Shown in pieces: positions 1-7,097 of a stretch of DNA of 15,588 nucleotides. Made by a program: the position numbers and the translations under genes. The notes under the pieces are model-generated. The model was not told the origin of the DNA. It worked only from the letters and a program-made list of their open reading frames with translations, and did not search any database. The stretch comes from Candidatus Thorarchaeota archaeon (GTDB taxonomy: Archaea > Asgardarchaeota > Thorarchaeia > Thorarchaeales > Thorarchaeaceae), in contig JAHQWZ010000018.1 of the NCBI GenBank assembly GCA_029856425.1, positions 1 through 15,588 on the forward strand. The letters run 5' to 3'. Positions within the stretch are counted from its first letter, which is position 1; each line of letters starts with the position of its first letter.

Positions 1-919
1 CTAAAATGAGCCCTCGGAAAGATCCTTCATAGACAAGGATTCGAGTTATACGCGCCCCATTAATCACTTCGAGAGGAGAAGACCTGCCCTCATAGATAGC
101 TGGAAGAAACAAGCCATATTTGTCAGCAGTAATCTCCATGTTCACTCTCACTGGTTCGGAAGTCATTGTTGTGTATGACTCGCTGCCATGGATTATTGGA
201 GCTTCATCAGGGAGCAGTATTGGCATAACTCCGATTGACCGTTCATAACAGAGGAGTCCTTTCCTTCTTGTGAATAGCTCTTGCATGGCCGCTAGAGGGA
301 GGACAGGAATGCGCTCTACAACCCTGGACATGGTTCGTTTCCATTCATGCATCTGTCGAAGACGTATGTGGGAGTTCTGCTCCGCAACAGCGTCATAGCC
401 CCTCTGTAGATTCCAAGCCATTTCAAAACCATAAATGTTCATGTTGATGTCCGAAAAGCTTGGATTGTGTGCCTTCCATACTATACTGCCAGTGACACCT
501 AATCGCTCAAGTGGGATTCCTAGTGTGTCATGGAGAGCCAATGCCATCTGTGCAACACTCTCTTCAAGTGAATCCCTTGAATCCGCTTCTAGAATCTCGT
601 TCAATCGAATCTCGGGACTGAAGTACTTCTCGATGTCGGTTCTTGGAACCTCCAGAAGCTCGCTATTGAAGTGTGAATCGTGAACGAGATAATCGTCAGG
701 TGCTTTCAACATACCCTCAGCTGCCGATGCCCCTCCGCCCCAGAAGATACGTTTGTATCGCTGGTTTGCTGTTCGCCACTTACCCTCTGGATGTGGTATG
801 TACTTGAAGAAGGACAGGATTCTATCCCTAGGCTGTACATAACCTAGCGTCACATAGACCCGGCCATCCTTATCATGAAATACATCTCGATCGCGGACCC
901 TCTCTGGTAGGTCCACCAT
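1..919 (-). CDS. Predicted archaeal nucleotidyltransferase, C-terminus cut off by window edge
   Basis: The minus strand is open from an ATG at 917-919 to the left edge (306 codons, no stop seen), so the 3' end is missing. Residues 141-145 (GVTGS) followed by SDIN at 156-159 and IYG at 162-164 resemble the GS...DxD core of polymerase-beta-like nucleotidyltransferases. The N-terminal part (GYVQPRDRILSFFKYIP, about residues 26-42) resembles, from memory, archaeal proteins annotated 'predicted nucleotidyltransferase' (COG1665-like). The second acidic residue of the expected DxD is Asn (N159), so activity is uncertain. The frame stays open upstream of the ATG almost to the neighbour's start, but 919 gives a sensible N-terminus and leaves an 89-base divergent gap to the glycosyltransferase. 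Substrate is unknown. Confidence 0.75.
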   Translation of the reverse strand, partial: MVDLPERVRDRDVFHDKDGRVYVTLGYVQPRDRILSFFKYIPHPEGKWRTANQRYKRIFWGGGASAAEGMLKAPDDYLVHDSHFNSELLEVPRTDIEKYFSPEIRLNEILEADSRDSLEESVAQMALALHDTLGIPLERLGVTGSIVWKAHNPSFSDINMNIYGFEMAWNLQRGYDAVAEQNSHIRLRQMHEWKRTMSRVVERIPVLPLAAMQELFTRRKGLLCYERSIGVMPILLPDEAPIIHGSESYTTMTSEPVRVNMEITADKYGLFLPAIYEGRSSPLEVINGARITRILVYEGSFRGLIL

Positions 920-1008
920 TGCTGGATGGTTCTCCACGCCTGATTTCACTGGCGGCTTCCTCGTTAGATAGATTAGGCGCCCTTGACTGAAAGTGATAGG
1001 GACAACGA

Positions 1009-2223
1009 ATGAGAATTCTCCATCTTTGTGACAGCCTTAACCCTGCCGGTCTTGGGGGCTATGAATCTATTATCCACTATCTGTCCAAGACAATGGCAGC
1101 GGAAGGTCACGAGTCGTTCGTTGCCACACAGTCTCCCTATAGAAACTCTCCAGATTCAGTCCAAAAGCAGAACTATACAATATTTCACCTGACTGGCAAC
1201 TTTCTCGAGGCTAGAAAGTGGGAGTTTTACGCACTACCCGAAGAGAAAAGAGAAGAAGCGGCTGAAAGTCTGTTCAAGTCCACTGACATTACTGAGAATG
1301 TACGGATACTCACGGACCAGCTGGCAACGCTCATTCGTGAGGTTCAGCCAGACATAATCCATGCCCACAGCACGTACGTTGTCTTCAACCGGGTGATTAC
1401 TGAACTACGATTGCACTCTGAGCTGAAGATTCCAGCTATTGTGACTATTCATGGCTTGCCCAAACCCCTCATTCTTCCAAATGGAAAGGAAACCACTGAT
1501 TACAAGGAGTTCGTTTCCAACTTTGGTTTCGATCTCGTTCTTGCAGTCAGCGAGAATGTTGCAGAAGCCATCAAGAGACATCTTGATTCTAATCTTCATG
1601 AGAAGGTTCGTACGCTATACAGTGGTATTGACCTATCAGTCTTCAAGCCTCTACCAAGTGTAGAAAAGCAATGGGATCTGGCGTTCATGGGTCGTCTGGA
1701 GGCAATGAAGTCTGTGGACTTATTTCCAGAGATGCTATCCCTTCTGAAGCCCAAGTTCCCTATGCTCAAGATGATGATGACAGGCGAGGGGTCTCTCAAG
1801 AACTGGTTGTTCAAGGAGTTTGAAGAGAGAAACGTGTCATCAATGGTAGAATATCACGGAGTTGCTGAAACTGAAGTCGTCCCACTCTTAATCAACAAGA
1901 GCAGAATCTTCCTCTATCCATCCAGAAAGGAACCTTTTGGGCTTTCAATAGTTGAGGCAATGGCCTGTGGCGTTCCTGTCATAACAACTAATGTGTTTGG
2001 CCCACGAGAGATAGTTAGGCACAACTTTGATGGAATAGCAGTGCCGCCGGATGATGCTGAAGGGTTAGCTAAAGCAGTTGAATCTCTCCTGTCAGATGAT
2101 GAACTCAGGAAACGTATTGCGCAAAATGCTCTCAAGTCCGCTCAGAAGAGATACGACATTAGAGTACATGCAAAACGGTTATTGGTGATCTATCAGGAGG
2201 CTATTGAAGCAGAGAAAAAGTGA
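1009..2223 (+). CDS. Glycosyltransferase family 4 (GT-B fold)
   Basis: This 404-residue protein is the usual length for a GT4 enzyme, which transfers a sugar from a nucleotide- or lipid-linked donor to an acceptor. The N-terminus has the strand MRILHLCD and a glycine-rich loop (GLGGYES, residues 15-21). The C-terminal Rossmann half begins near GRLE at 228-231, with the donor-phosphate-contact region R229...K235. The retaining-enzyme EX7E motif is E308 to E316 (EPFGLSIVE), followed by MACGVPVI. No signal peptide or membrane segment is visible, so it probably acts on the cytoplasmic face in cell-envelope, glycolipid or protein glycosylation. The start is the first ATG of the open frame. It diverges from the nucleotidyltransferase and ends three bases before a hairpin. 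The exact sugar and acceptor cannot be read from the sequence. Confidence 0.9.
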   Translation: MRILHLCDSLNPAGLGGYESIIHYLSKTMAAEGHESFVATQSPYRNSPDSVQKQNYTIFHLTGNFLEARKWEFYALPEEKREEAAESLFKSTDITENVRILTDQLATLIREVQPDIIHAHSTYVVFNRVITELRLHSELKIPAIVTIHGLPKPLILPNGKETTDYKEFVSNFGFDLVLAVSENVAEAIKRHLDSNLHEKVRTLYSGIDLSVFKPLPSVEKQWDLAFMGRLEAMKSVDLFPEMLSLLKPKFPMLKMMMTGEGSLKNWLFKEFEERNVSSMVEYHGVAETEVVPLLINKSRIFLYPSRKEPFGLSIVEAMACGVPVITTNVFGPREIVRHNFDGIAVPPDDAEGLAKAVESLLSDDELRKRIAQNALKSAQKRYDIRVHAKRLLVIYQEAIEAEKK

Positions 2224-2226
2224 ATT

Positions 2227-2250
2227 TGTGGGACTCGTAGGAGCCCCACA
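2227..2250. terminator. Hairpin between convergent genes
   Basis: TGTGGG, one mismatch, CTC, loop GTAG, GAG, then CCCACA form a strong stem (6 + 3 pairs) just after the glycosyltransferase stop at 2223 and just before the stop of the minus-strand kinase at 2259. It lies in the only gap between two convergent genes, so it may stop transcription in both directions. There is no long T-run after it. Confidence 0.55.
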
Positions 2251-2258
2251 GAGTGAGT

Positions 2259-3077
2259 CTATTCCACAATAACTCGGGTACACTCACATTCTTCGTTCTT
2301 TAGATAGGCCTTTAGAGTCCCATACTTCATCATAGAGAGAAGCCCAGCTTCCAGACCTTGCTCTATTAGCGGCTTGGCTAGAACTATGGACTTAAGCTTC
2401 CCTTGCATGGCCCCACTAGCATCATCAATTCCCGACGCGCCCATTCTCTCTAGGATTGCCTCTAGGTCATTGAGATTTATCGTATCGATGAGGGTTGCAT
2501 CTGGTTTCAGCTTTGGGTCAGTATCATAGATACCGGACACATCAGATGCAAAGAGTAATCGTTTGGCAGCAAGCTCCTTCGCAATGATGACAGCTAGTTG
2601 ATCTCCGCTCCCTACGCTCCATCCCATGACTGAATCGATTAGGATGTCGCCTCCGAGTACTGGGACCATCCCTAACGAAACGAATCCCTTCAGGGGAGCC
2701 AAGAAGTAATTTGTCATCTTCATCTTCTCTGAGGTTATCATAGAAGACGGGTACATCAAGACCACTTTGACTCCAGCATCTTGGAGGTGCTTTATAATTA
2801 TGTGACGAAACTCGGCAACGCCTTCTTGAGTCTTGGAGAGTGGCATAAGTTGCTCCGGACCTTGGAACCCCTTGTGTAGCTTGTGTTCAAGTACTGGCGG
2901 ATGACCGTAAGAGCCTACACCGTGTAGTAGCACTAGGGACTGAAGCAAGCCCTCCTCAAGACAGTCAGCAATCTCTCGAGAAACGGAATCCAGTACCTCT
3001 TTCCTGAATGTATATGGCTGTGTCTTATCTGTCAGAAGAGAGCCACCAAGCTTGATAACAGTCAATTCTCGAGTCAC
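2259..3077 (-). CDS. Isopentenyl phosphate kinase family protein (amino acid kinase fold)
   Basis: Family members transfer phosphate from ATP to isopentenyl phosphate, giving isopentenyl diphosphate in the alternative archaeal mevalonate pathway; some relatives act on longer prenyl phosphates such as geranylgeranyl phosphate. The 272-residue protein has the N-terminal IKLGGSLLTDK (residues 8-18; K9 and K18 match conserved lysines), a GHP motif at 58-60 whose H59 matches the histidine contacting the substrate phosphate, SGDQ at 157-160, DVSGIYDTDPK at 179-189 in the nucleotide-binding half, and K227 near a GK loop. The glycine-rich loop reads GVGSYGH instead of the more usual GGGSFGH. The start is GTG at 3077. 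It lies 18 bases downstream of the polyprenol kinase on the same strand, so the two are probably co-transcribed. The family is clear; the chain length of the substrate is not. Confidence 0.88.
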   Translation of the reverse strand: MTRELTVIKLGGSLLTDKTQPYTFRKEVLDSVSREIADCLEEGLLQSLVLLHGVGSYGHPPVLEHKLHKGFQGPEQLMPLSKTQEGVAEFRHIIIKHLQDAGVKVVLMYPSSMITSEKMKMTNYFLAPLKGFVSLGMVPVLGGDILIDSVMGWSVGSGDQLAVIIAKELAAKRLLFASDVSGIYDTDPKLKPDATLIDTINLNDLEAILERMGASGIDDASGAMQGKLKSIVLAKPLIEQGLEAGLLSMMKYGTLKAYLKNEECECTRVIVE

Positions 3078-3095
3078 TGAGTAACACCAGATATT

Positions 3096-3902
3096 CTAGA
3101 AGAGGCTGAACATTGGGAATGGCCAGTATAGTCCAAGGGTGGGTAGTAGTAGCACCATGATGATAGCAACAATGGTGATGGTCAAGTTGTCAAAACCCTT
3201 GGGAGTTATGGCCTCAACAATGGTAGCCACCAGGCTCACTACTAGGATAGGTATTATCAAGTCAATAACTGAAAAGGCTACCACCTCAATCGAGAACAGA
3301 AACACCAGGATTGTGCTGAACAGGAATGAACCAATGAACATCCCAATCACGCCAGCAAGTGTTTTTTCTGCCCCTCCAACTCCGAACTTCTTGTCGCCGC
3401 CATATTTGCGTCCAATCACATCAGCAAAGCCATCCCCTCCAGCAAGACAACCAAAGACGATCAATGCCAGTGGAGTAGCGTTGGCCAAATTGCCGTCGGA
3501 TGGAACATAGAACCAGAGAATGGCAATTACAACCATCATGAATGCATAGTATAGTGTACCACCAAGCAACTCCTTGGGGTCTCCGGACCTTGACATTGAG
3601 CCTACAAAGTTCTCGTTTACCATCTTTCCGGTGCCAATTGCTACGAAAAGCAGAACAAAAAGCAGAGGCACAATCATTGCCAACCATCGGCTGAAGACTC
3701 CGCCTGAAAATAACATCCAGGTGAGGACCCATAATGGAGCAGCAAAGGTGTGAATCACTTTCCGTGTTACAGTAGTTGAGAGCTTTCCGCTCTTCTCAAT
3801 TGCAGCATTGATCTGGACAAGCATCAATATCAAGATGAACGAGATAATGAATGCGACAATATCCCAGACCAGCTCCAAACCAGGTAAAGGATTGAATACC
3901 AC
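3096..3902 (-). CDS. CTP-dependent polyprenol/phytol kinase-like membrane protein (SEC59/VTE5 family)
   Basis: A 268-residue membrane protein with about seven hydrophobic segments. Motifs of the dolichol kinase / phytol kinase / phosphatidate cytidylyltransferase-like superfamily are present in order: RKVIH at 47-51, SRSGDPKELLGG at 104-115, GGDGFADVIGRKYG at 155-168, EKTLAG at 179-184, and a C-terminal E230 with GFDN at 236-239. Enzymes of this family phosphorylate lipid alcohols, usually with CTP, at the membrane. The start is GTG at 3900-3902, fixed by a strong AGGAGG eight bases upstream. It is the first gene of a two-gene operon with the isopentenyl-phosphate-type kinase, which suggests stepwise conversion of an isoprenoid alcohol to its mono- and then diphosphate (inference). 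A cytidylyltransferase role is the main alternative. Confidence 0.8.
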   Translation of the reverse strand: MVFNPLPGLELVWDIVAFIISFILILMLVQINAAIEKSGKLSTTVTRKVIHTFAAPLWVLTWMLFSGGVFSRWLAMIVPLLFVLLFVAIGTGKMVNENFVGSMSRSGDPKELLGGTLYYAFMMVVIAILWFYVPSDGNLANATPLALIVFGCLAGGDGFADVIGRKYGGDKKFGVGGAEKTLAGVIGMFIGSFLFSTILVFLFSIEVVAFSVIDLIIPILVVSLVATIVEAITPKGFDNLTITIVAIIMVLLLPTLGLYWPFPMFSLF

Positions 3903-3910
3903 GAATCTTT

Positions 3911-3933
3911 CCTCCTAGAAGGTTCCTAGAAGG
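3911..3933 (-). promoter_or_regulatory. Strong Shine-Dalgarno site inside a tandem 11-base repeat
   Basis: On the minus strand AGGAGG (3911-3916) sits eight bases before the GTG of the polyprenol kinase gene and decides that start. The ten-base unit TCCTAGAAGG (plus-strand reading) occurs at 3913-3922 and again at 3924-3933, so the ribosome-binding region looks tandemly duplicated with an 11-base period. Confidence 0.6.
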
Positions 3934-4152
3934 GATTGTCTATCTAGCCTAAAAGTATGTCTGGAGGAAAGATAGGGGAGATGAATCCCCCAAACCTATT
4001 CTGAAGGTTCACTCTCTTCAGCAAGGCTGGATATTATGTGCTGCCCTATGCGAGCAAAACGAGGAGTCAACAGAATAGTCGTAGGTGCAGAGTTCGTCCC
4101 AGGTTCGCTTGAAATTGAAAGGATAAATACATTCTTGATCCCATGTACATTA
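3934..4152. other. Intergenic stretch, no gene seen
   Basis: This spacer between the divergent polyprenol kinase and first GNAT genes holds no convincing reading frame. Around 3974-4000 a GGGG...CCCCC pair nested within ATAGG...CCTAT could fold into a weak hairpin. An AT-rich patch near 4121-4130 (GGATAAATAC) could be a TATA element, but no gene start lies at a suitable distance. Confidence 0.4.
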
Positions 4153-4168
4153 TTCACAATAGTTAAAT
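4153..4168 (+). promoter_or_regulatory. TATA-type promoter shared with the second GNAT gene
   Basis: TTCACAATAGTTAAAT ends 33 bases before the ATG at 4202. The paralogous gene has TTCATAATAATTAAAT (7933-7948) ending 30 bases before its ATG at 7979, with 14 of 16 bases identical. The spacing fits an archaeal TATA box with a very short leader. Confidence 0.5.
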
Positions 4169-4201
4169 CGATGGCTGTGACGGGCTAGATGGCGATAAGG
4201 A

Positions 4202-4762
4202 ATGTATGAGGGAGAAAAAGTCAGGCTCAGACGTCTAGAACCAGAAGACTCGGCTGCGATTTTAACTCATTGGAACCAGTACGAGCTACGCCAGTATCTA
4301 CCAACTCCGTTGCCTACTAGTCAGAAAGACATGTCGCGATACATTGAGTCAGTGAGTGAGGCATTCAGCAAGAGGAGCAAGTTCACATTCGGGATAGAGA
4401 CTAAGGATGATTCGGCACTCGTCGGAATCATAGACCTGGCAAACATCAGCTGGATAAGCCGAAACGGGGAGATTGGGATATTTGCAATCTTCCACCCAGA
4501 CTATAGAGGTAAAGGTCTTGGAAAAGACGCTCTTATTGTACTACTAGATGTTGCATTCTCTGTATTGAACATGCATTTGGTGTACTTGTGGGTAGCATCG
4601 TTCAATGATCGTGCAATAGGGTTCTATGAGAGGATCGGATTCAAGACACAGGGAAAGCTAAGAGAAATGGCATTCAGAGATGGCCAACACCACGATGTTG
4701 TCATCATGGATATTTTGAGGTCGGAGTTCCTTGAGAAGTATGGCATCCTTTCCAGGAATTAG
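4202..4762 (+). CDS. GNAT-family N-acetyltransferase, RimJ/RimL-like
   Basis: A 186-residue acetyl-CoA-dependent acetyltransferase, a typical length for the RimJ/RimL branch that acetylates protein N-termini or small amines. The acetyl-CoA pyrophosphate-binding motif A is YRGKGLGKDA at residues 101-110, after strand GEIGIFAIFHPD. The later GFYERIGFK is the usual GNAT motif B region. The start ATG lies 33 bases after a TATA-type element. It is strikingly similar over its whole length to the broken GNAT gene at 7979-8546, including YLPTPLPTS near residue 40 and FLEKYG near the C-terminus, so the two are paralogues. It ends seven bases from the convergent serpin-like gene. The acetylated substrate is unknown. 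Confidence 0.9.
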   Translation: MYEGEKVRLRRLEPEDSAAILTHWNQYELRQYLPTPLPTSQKDMSRYIESVSEAFSKRSKFTFGIETKDDSALVGIIDLANISWISRNGEIGIFAIFHPDYRGKGLGKDALIVLLDVAFSVLNMHLVYLWVASFNDRAIGFYERIGFKTQGKLREMAFRDGQHHDVVIMDILRSEFLEKYGILSRN

Positions 4763-4769
4763 CCATATA

Positions 4770-5672
4770 TCACATATCAAGCCCACTCGGGTCCTTCCAG
4801 ACGTCAGTATTCAGATATGCAACAAATAGCGGTCTGCTAAGTCCAGGACGCGCAATCCACATGAGAAAAGGACGGTTTATGATATAGGGTGGAGTTTCTG
4901 GGAGTGCGGCTCCAAGCATCATTGCCACTGCTGCCACACTCTTGACTCTGTAACCCTCCTGATTCATCTTTAGTCTTGTCTGTTGAAGGGCGTGTTGAAT
5001 GAAATAGAATGGGAACCGATCCTGTGGGATCATTAATTGTAAGTTGATGAGCCACTCTAATTGACCTTCTTCATTCAAATCAATCATTGGGAAGATCACT
5101 GCCTCATAGTCCCTTTCCACAGGAGTCATATTTTGTAGGACTTCTTCTACATAACTGACCATCGCAAACCCAGATGGAACCTTTTCATCCATCATCATAT
5201 AGACGACGTCCTGGTCCCCTGTTTCCAAAGATACGACAAGGTCCGAGCTGCCTCCAACAGTATTGAATGTGAATCCTGTATCCATTCTAACTCCTGGATA
5301 CTTGCTGCCATCATCTGTGGCTATCTGCACTTGCTTTCCCTTGACCAGCCAAAGACCCAGTAAATCAAGCATGGCAGCAGCGCCAAAACCGTTCTCATCT
5401 AAGGGGTCGAGTTGGATATCAAAGTCATGATTCTGAAGCCATTTGTTGACCACTTCAACATCAATGTGTGCAACCCTCTCTATCTCTTTGATGGTTGGAA
5501 TCTCTTCTCTACAGGGAGTATAGTATTTCTCGAGGAAATCTCGTTGAATCACCTTGACTGGGTTCCATCCTGCAGAATCTATTACGAATTCTTCTGCTTC
5601 CATTAGCGCAGCTGCTAAAGGATAGGTCACAATGGTAGAGGTCTTGTCTGTCAAATCCTCCTGACTAGTCAT
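4770..5672 (-). CDS. Serpin-like protein, intracellular, divergent
   Basis: The C-terminus YIINRPFLMWI (residues 263-273) fits the PROSITE serpin signature as I remember it at every position, and the following SRPLFVAYLNTDVW matches the usual serpin LFxGxVxxP strand region. About 25 residues upstream, NQEG at 237-240 sits where serpins have the conserved start of the reactive-centre loop. That loop then continues YRVKSVAAV, which is bulkier and more charged than the small-residue hinge of inhibitory serpins, so protease inhibition is doubtful. At 300 residues it is shorter than typical serpins (about 350-400), and its N-terminal half is not recognisable to me. No signal peptide is seen. The frame extends to a TTG at 5687, but GGAGGAG lies between that TTG and the ATG at 5672, with six bases before the ATG, so 5672 is the likely start. 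It diverges from the HTH_10 gene. Confidence 0.6.
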   Translation of the reverse strand: MTSQEDLTDKTSTIVTYPLAAALMEAEEFVIDSAGWNPVKVIQRDFLEKYYTPCREEIPTIKEIERVAHIDVEVVNKWLQNHDFDIQLDPLDENGFGAAAMLDLLGLWLVKGKQVQIATDDGSKYPGVRMDTGFTFNTVGGSSDLVVSLETGDQDVVYMMMDEKVPSGFAMVSYVEEVLQNMTPVERDYEAVIFPMIDLNEEGQLEWLINLQLMIPQDRFPFYFIQHALQQTRLKMNQEGYRVKSVAAVAMMLGAALPETPPYIINRPFLMWIARPGLSRPLFVAYLNTDVWKDPSGLDM

Positions 5673-5678
5673 GAGTTT

Positions 5679-5685
5679 CTCCTCC
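5679..5685 (-). promoter_or_regulatory. Shine-Dalgarno site deciding the serpin-like gene start
   Basis: GGAGGAG on the minus strand followed by six bases and ATG (5672). It overlaps the alternative upstream TTG codon and therefore argues against that start. Confidence 0.65.
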
Positions 5686-5764
5686 AAATGCTGGGTGCGT
5701 CATATTCCCTTTTGAGTCTTCAGGCATATGAGGGGGCAATTCAAAGTCAATCAATGATGTCGAG

Positions 5765-5782
5765 TACCGACGTATGTCGGTA
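5765..5782. promoter_or_regulatory. Perfect inverted repeat, candidate operator of the HTH_10 gene
   Basis: TACCGAC-GTAT-GTCGGTA has two perfectly complementary seven-base arms around a four-base centre. It ends 34 bases before the HTH_10 start codon, just upstream of a TATA-like CATAAGT (5789-5795), and lies between divergent genes. A closely related 18-mer is at 6858-6875. Autoregulation by the HTH_10 protein is the simplest reading (inference). Confidence 0.55.
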
Positions 5783-5816
5783 GAGTTCATAAGTACTTAA
5801 TTCGATTGCATTAATT

Positions 5817-6542
5817 ATGCCGCTATTCGAGGTTGTATTTAGAGCCAAGTATGATAATCCCCTAAGCAAAATCACAATGGACCGCCCTTCAGTCAAGATC
5901 TTTCAATGGTGCAACGACAAGCATGACATCATGGAACTTGTCATGCAGAAGAAAGAGGACTATGGCCAAATACGCAATGACATGTCAAAATCTGTTGAGA
6001 TAGTCGAAGAGATACATAATGGAGCTAACACCCATGTTATCACTCAGATGTGTACATGTGGAGGGCCAGGGACTGTTCAGAACTATCTTGGTGATCCAAG
6101 CCTTCTATTGATACCCCCAATTGCATATGAGAATGGATGGGAACATCTCAGGTTGATTGCATTCAAACATGAAAACGTCAAGAAGCTGCTCTCCAAATTG
6201 GGCCGCGATGGCTTTGAGGTGGAAATCATTAGGAAGAAGCCGTTCGATGGGTACATAGCTAGTTCTCTAACGCTCACCACGGATGCACTATTTTCCGGAT
6301 TGACCGAAAAGCAGGTCCACGCACTTCTGACAGCGTACGCACAGGGGTATTTCAGATTTCCAAGAGGGTCTGATCTTCAGACGATTGCATCTAAGGAGAA
6401 GATATCGAGAACAACGTTCCTGGAGCATTTGAAGAAGGCAGAAAACAAGATAATCTCAGCATTAATCCCACACATCCAGCTCTTCAGGCAAATACCTCAA
6501 GAACGAAAGCATGCCATGGGTCTTGTCCATGGATCTAGTTAA
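5817..6542 (+). CDS. HTH_10 (Bat-type) transcriptional regulator
   Basis: A 241-residue protein whose C-terminal residues 162-212 (starting LTEKQVHALLTAYAQGYF, then FPRG, and SRTTFLEHLKKAENK) match the HTH_10 domain of bacterio-opsin-activator-type archaeal regulators. The remaining 160 residues form an N-terminal domain of the kind often paired with HTH_10 and probably used for sensing; it contains a CTC pair at 79-81 that could bind a metal or sense redox state (speculative). The ATG at 5817 is placed for leaderless transcription from a TATA-like CATAAGT about 25 bases upstream. An inverted repeat lies immediately before that element. It converges on a small charged gene at 6598-6813. The first 16 bases around its start recur after its stop. 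No target other than this locus can be inferred. Confidence 0.85.
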   Translation: MPLFEVVFRAKYDNPLSKITMDRPSVKIFQWCNDKHDIMELVMQKKEDYGQIRNDMSKSVEIVEEIHNGANTHVITQMCTCGGPGTVQNYLGDPSLLLIPPIAYENGWEHLRLIAFKHENVKKLLSKLGRDGFEVEIIRKKPFDGYIASSLTLTTDALFSGLTEKQVHALLTAYAQGYFRFPRGSDLQTIASKEKISRTTFLEHLKKAENKIISALIPHIQLFRQIPQERKHAMGLVHGSS

Positions 6543-6572
6543 TTCGGTTCGTTGAAATTCTGGAATGAATGA

Positions 6573-6588
6573 TATGCCGCTATTCGAG
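6573..6588 (+). repeat. Copy of the HTH_10 gene's start region after its stop
   Basis: TATGCCGCTATTCGAG at 6573-6588 is identical to 5816-5831, which is the start codon and first five codons of the HTH_10 gene. The downstream copy opens a 12-codon frame (MPLFENFG...) that stops quickly. It lies in the gap between two convergent genes and may be a remnant of a duplicated regulator gene. Confidence 0.5.
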
Positions 6589-6597
6589 AACTTTGGC

Positions 6598-6813
6598 CTA
6601 CCGAATCAATGAAAGTCTATGAACTTCTGCGAGTACATGTGCCTTTCTATTCTCGAGCTGACGAAGAGCCTTTTCTTGAGCTAGATGCTTCCTTAGCTCT
6701 CTTGCTCTCTCTTCCTCTCTGTTAATACGTTCTGAGAGGGCTTTTTCCTTGCACTCGATGAGTTCGGGGGTTTCCATTTGTGTAATTGTATATTGCTTTG
6801 CTGTGCATGTCAT
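6598..6813 (-). CDS. Small charged helical protein, function unknown
   Basis: From the ATG at 6813 this encodes about 71 residues. The C-terminal two thirds are rich in Glu, Arg and Lys (EERARELRKHLAQEKAL) with leucines spaced as in an amphipathic or coiled-coil helix. I do not recognise a family. The frame continues upstream to an ATG at 6876, but that would place a palindrome-like site inside the coding region, and the extra 21 residues look non-coding. A shorter start at 6777 (METPEL) is also possible. It converges on the HTH_10 gene, with 55 bases between stops, and has a similar 18-base site upstream, so it may be under the same regulator. Short length makes the call uncertain. Confidence 0.45.
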   Translation of the reverse strand: MTCTAKQYTITQMETPELIECKEKALSERINREEERARELRKHLAQEKALRQLENRKAHVLAEVHRLSLIR

Positions 6814-6857
6814 TTCTATCACAATTAATACGGACTCTAGAAATAGCATAACCTTTG

Positions 6858-6875
6858 TACCGACGCATGACGGCA
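6858..6875. promoter_or_regulatory. Second copy of the HTH_10 operator-like site
   Basis: TACCGACGCATGACGGCA matches the inverted repeat at 5765-5782 at 15 of 18 positions, with five of seven arm pairs kept. It lies 44 bases before the proposed ATG (6813) of the minus-strand small gene, with a TATA-like TTATGCTATTT between site and gene, mirroring the arrangement at the HTH_10 gene. Confidence 0.45.
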
Positions 6876-7097
6876 TTCATTTAGCTGCGGTTTAGAAAAA
6901 AGAGAGAGAGAATGGCTGTATTTCAGGACAAGCATGAATCCTGTCATTTCAGACGCTTGAATTCTTTCAAAAACTTGGGTATGAGGTCTATGGCGTTTCC
7001 GAGAACTAACCTGAACCCACAAAAGAGTGCCATCTCATAAAGAGATACTCGAAACATAGGAAACAGCAGGTTCATCAGGTATCGAAAAGACGATTTC

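Noticed and set aside
435..683. Plus-strand frame 435-683
   Set aside because: Antisense to the nucleotidyltransferase; the minus-strand frame is open for 306 codons with family motifs.
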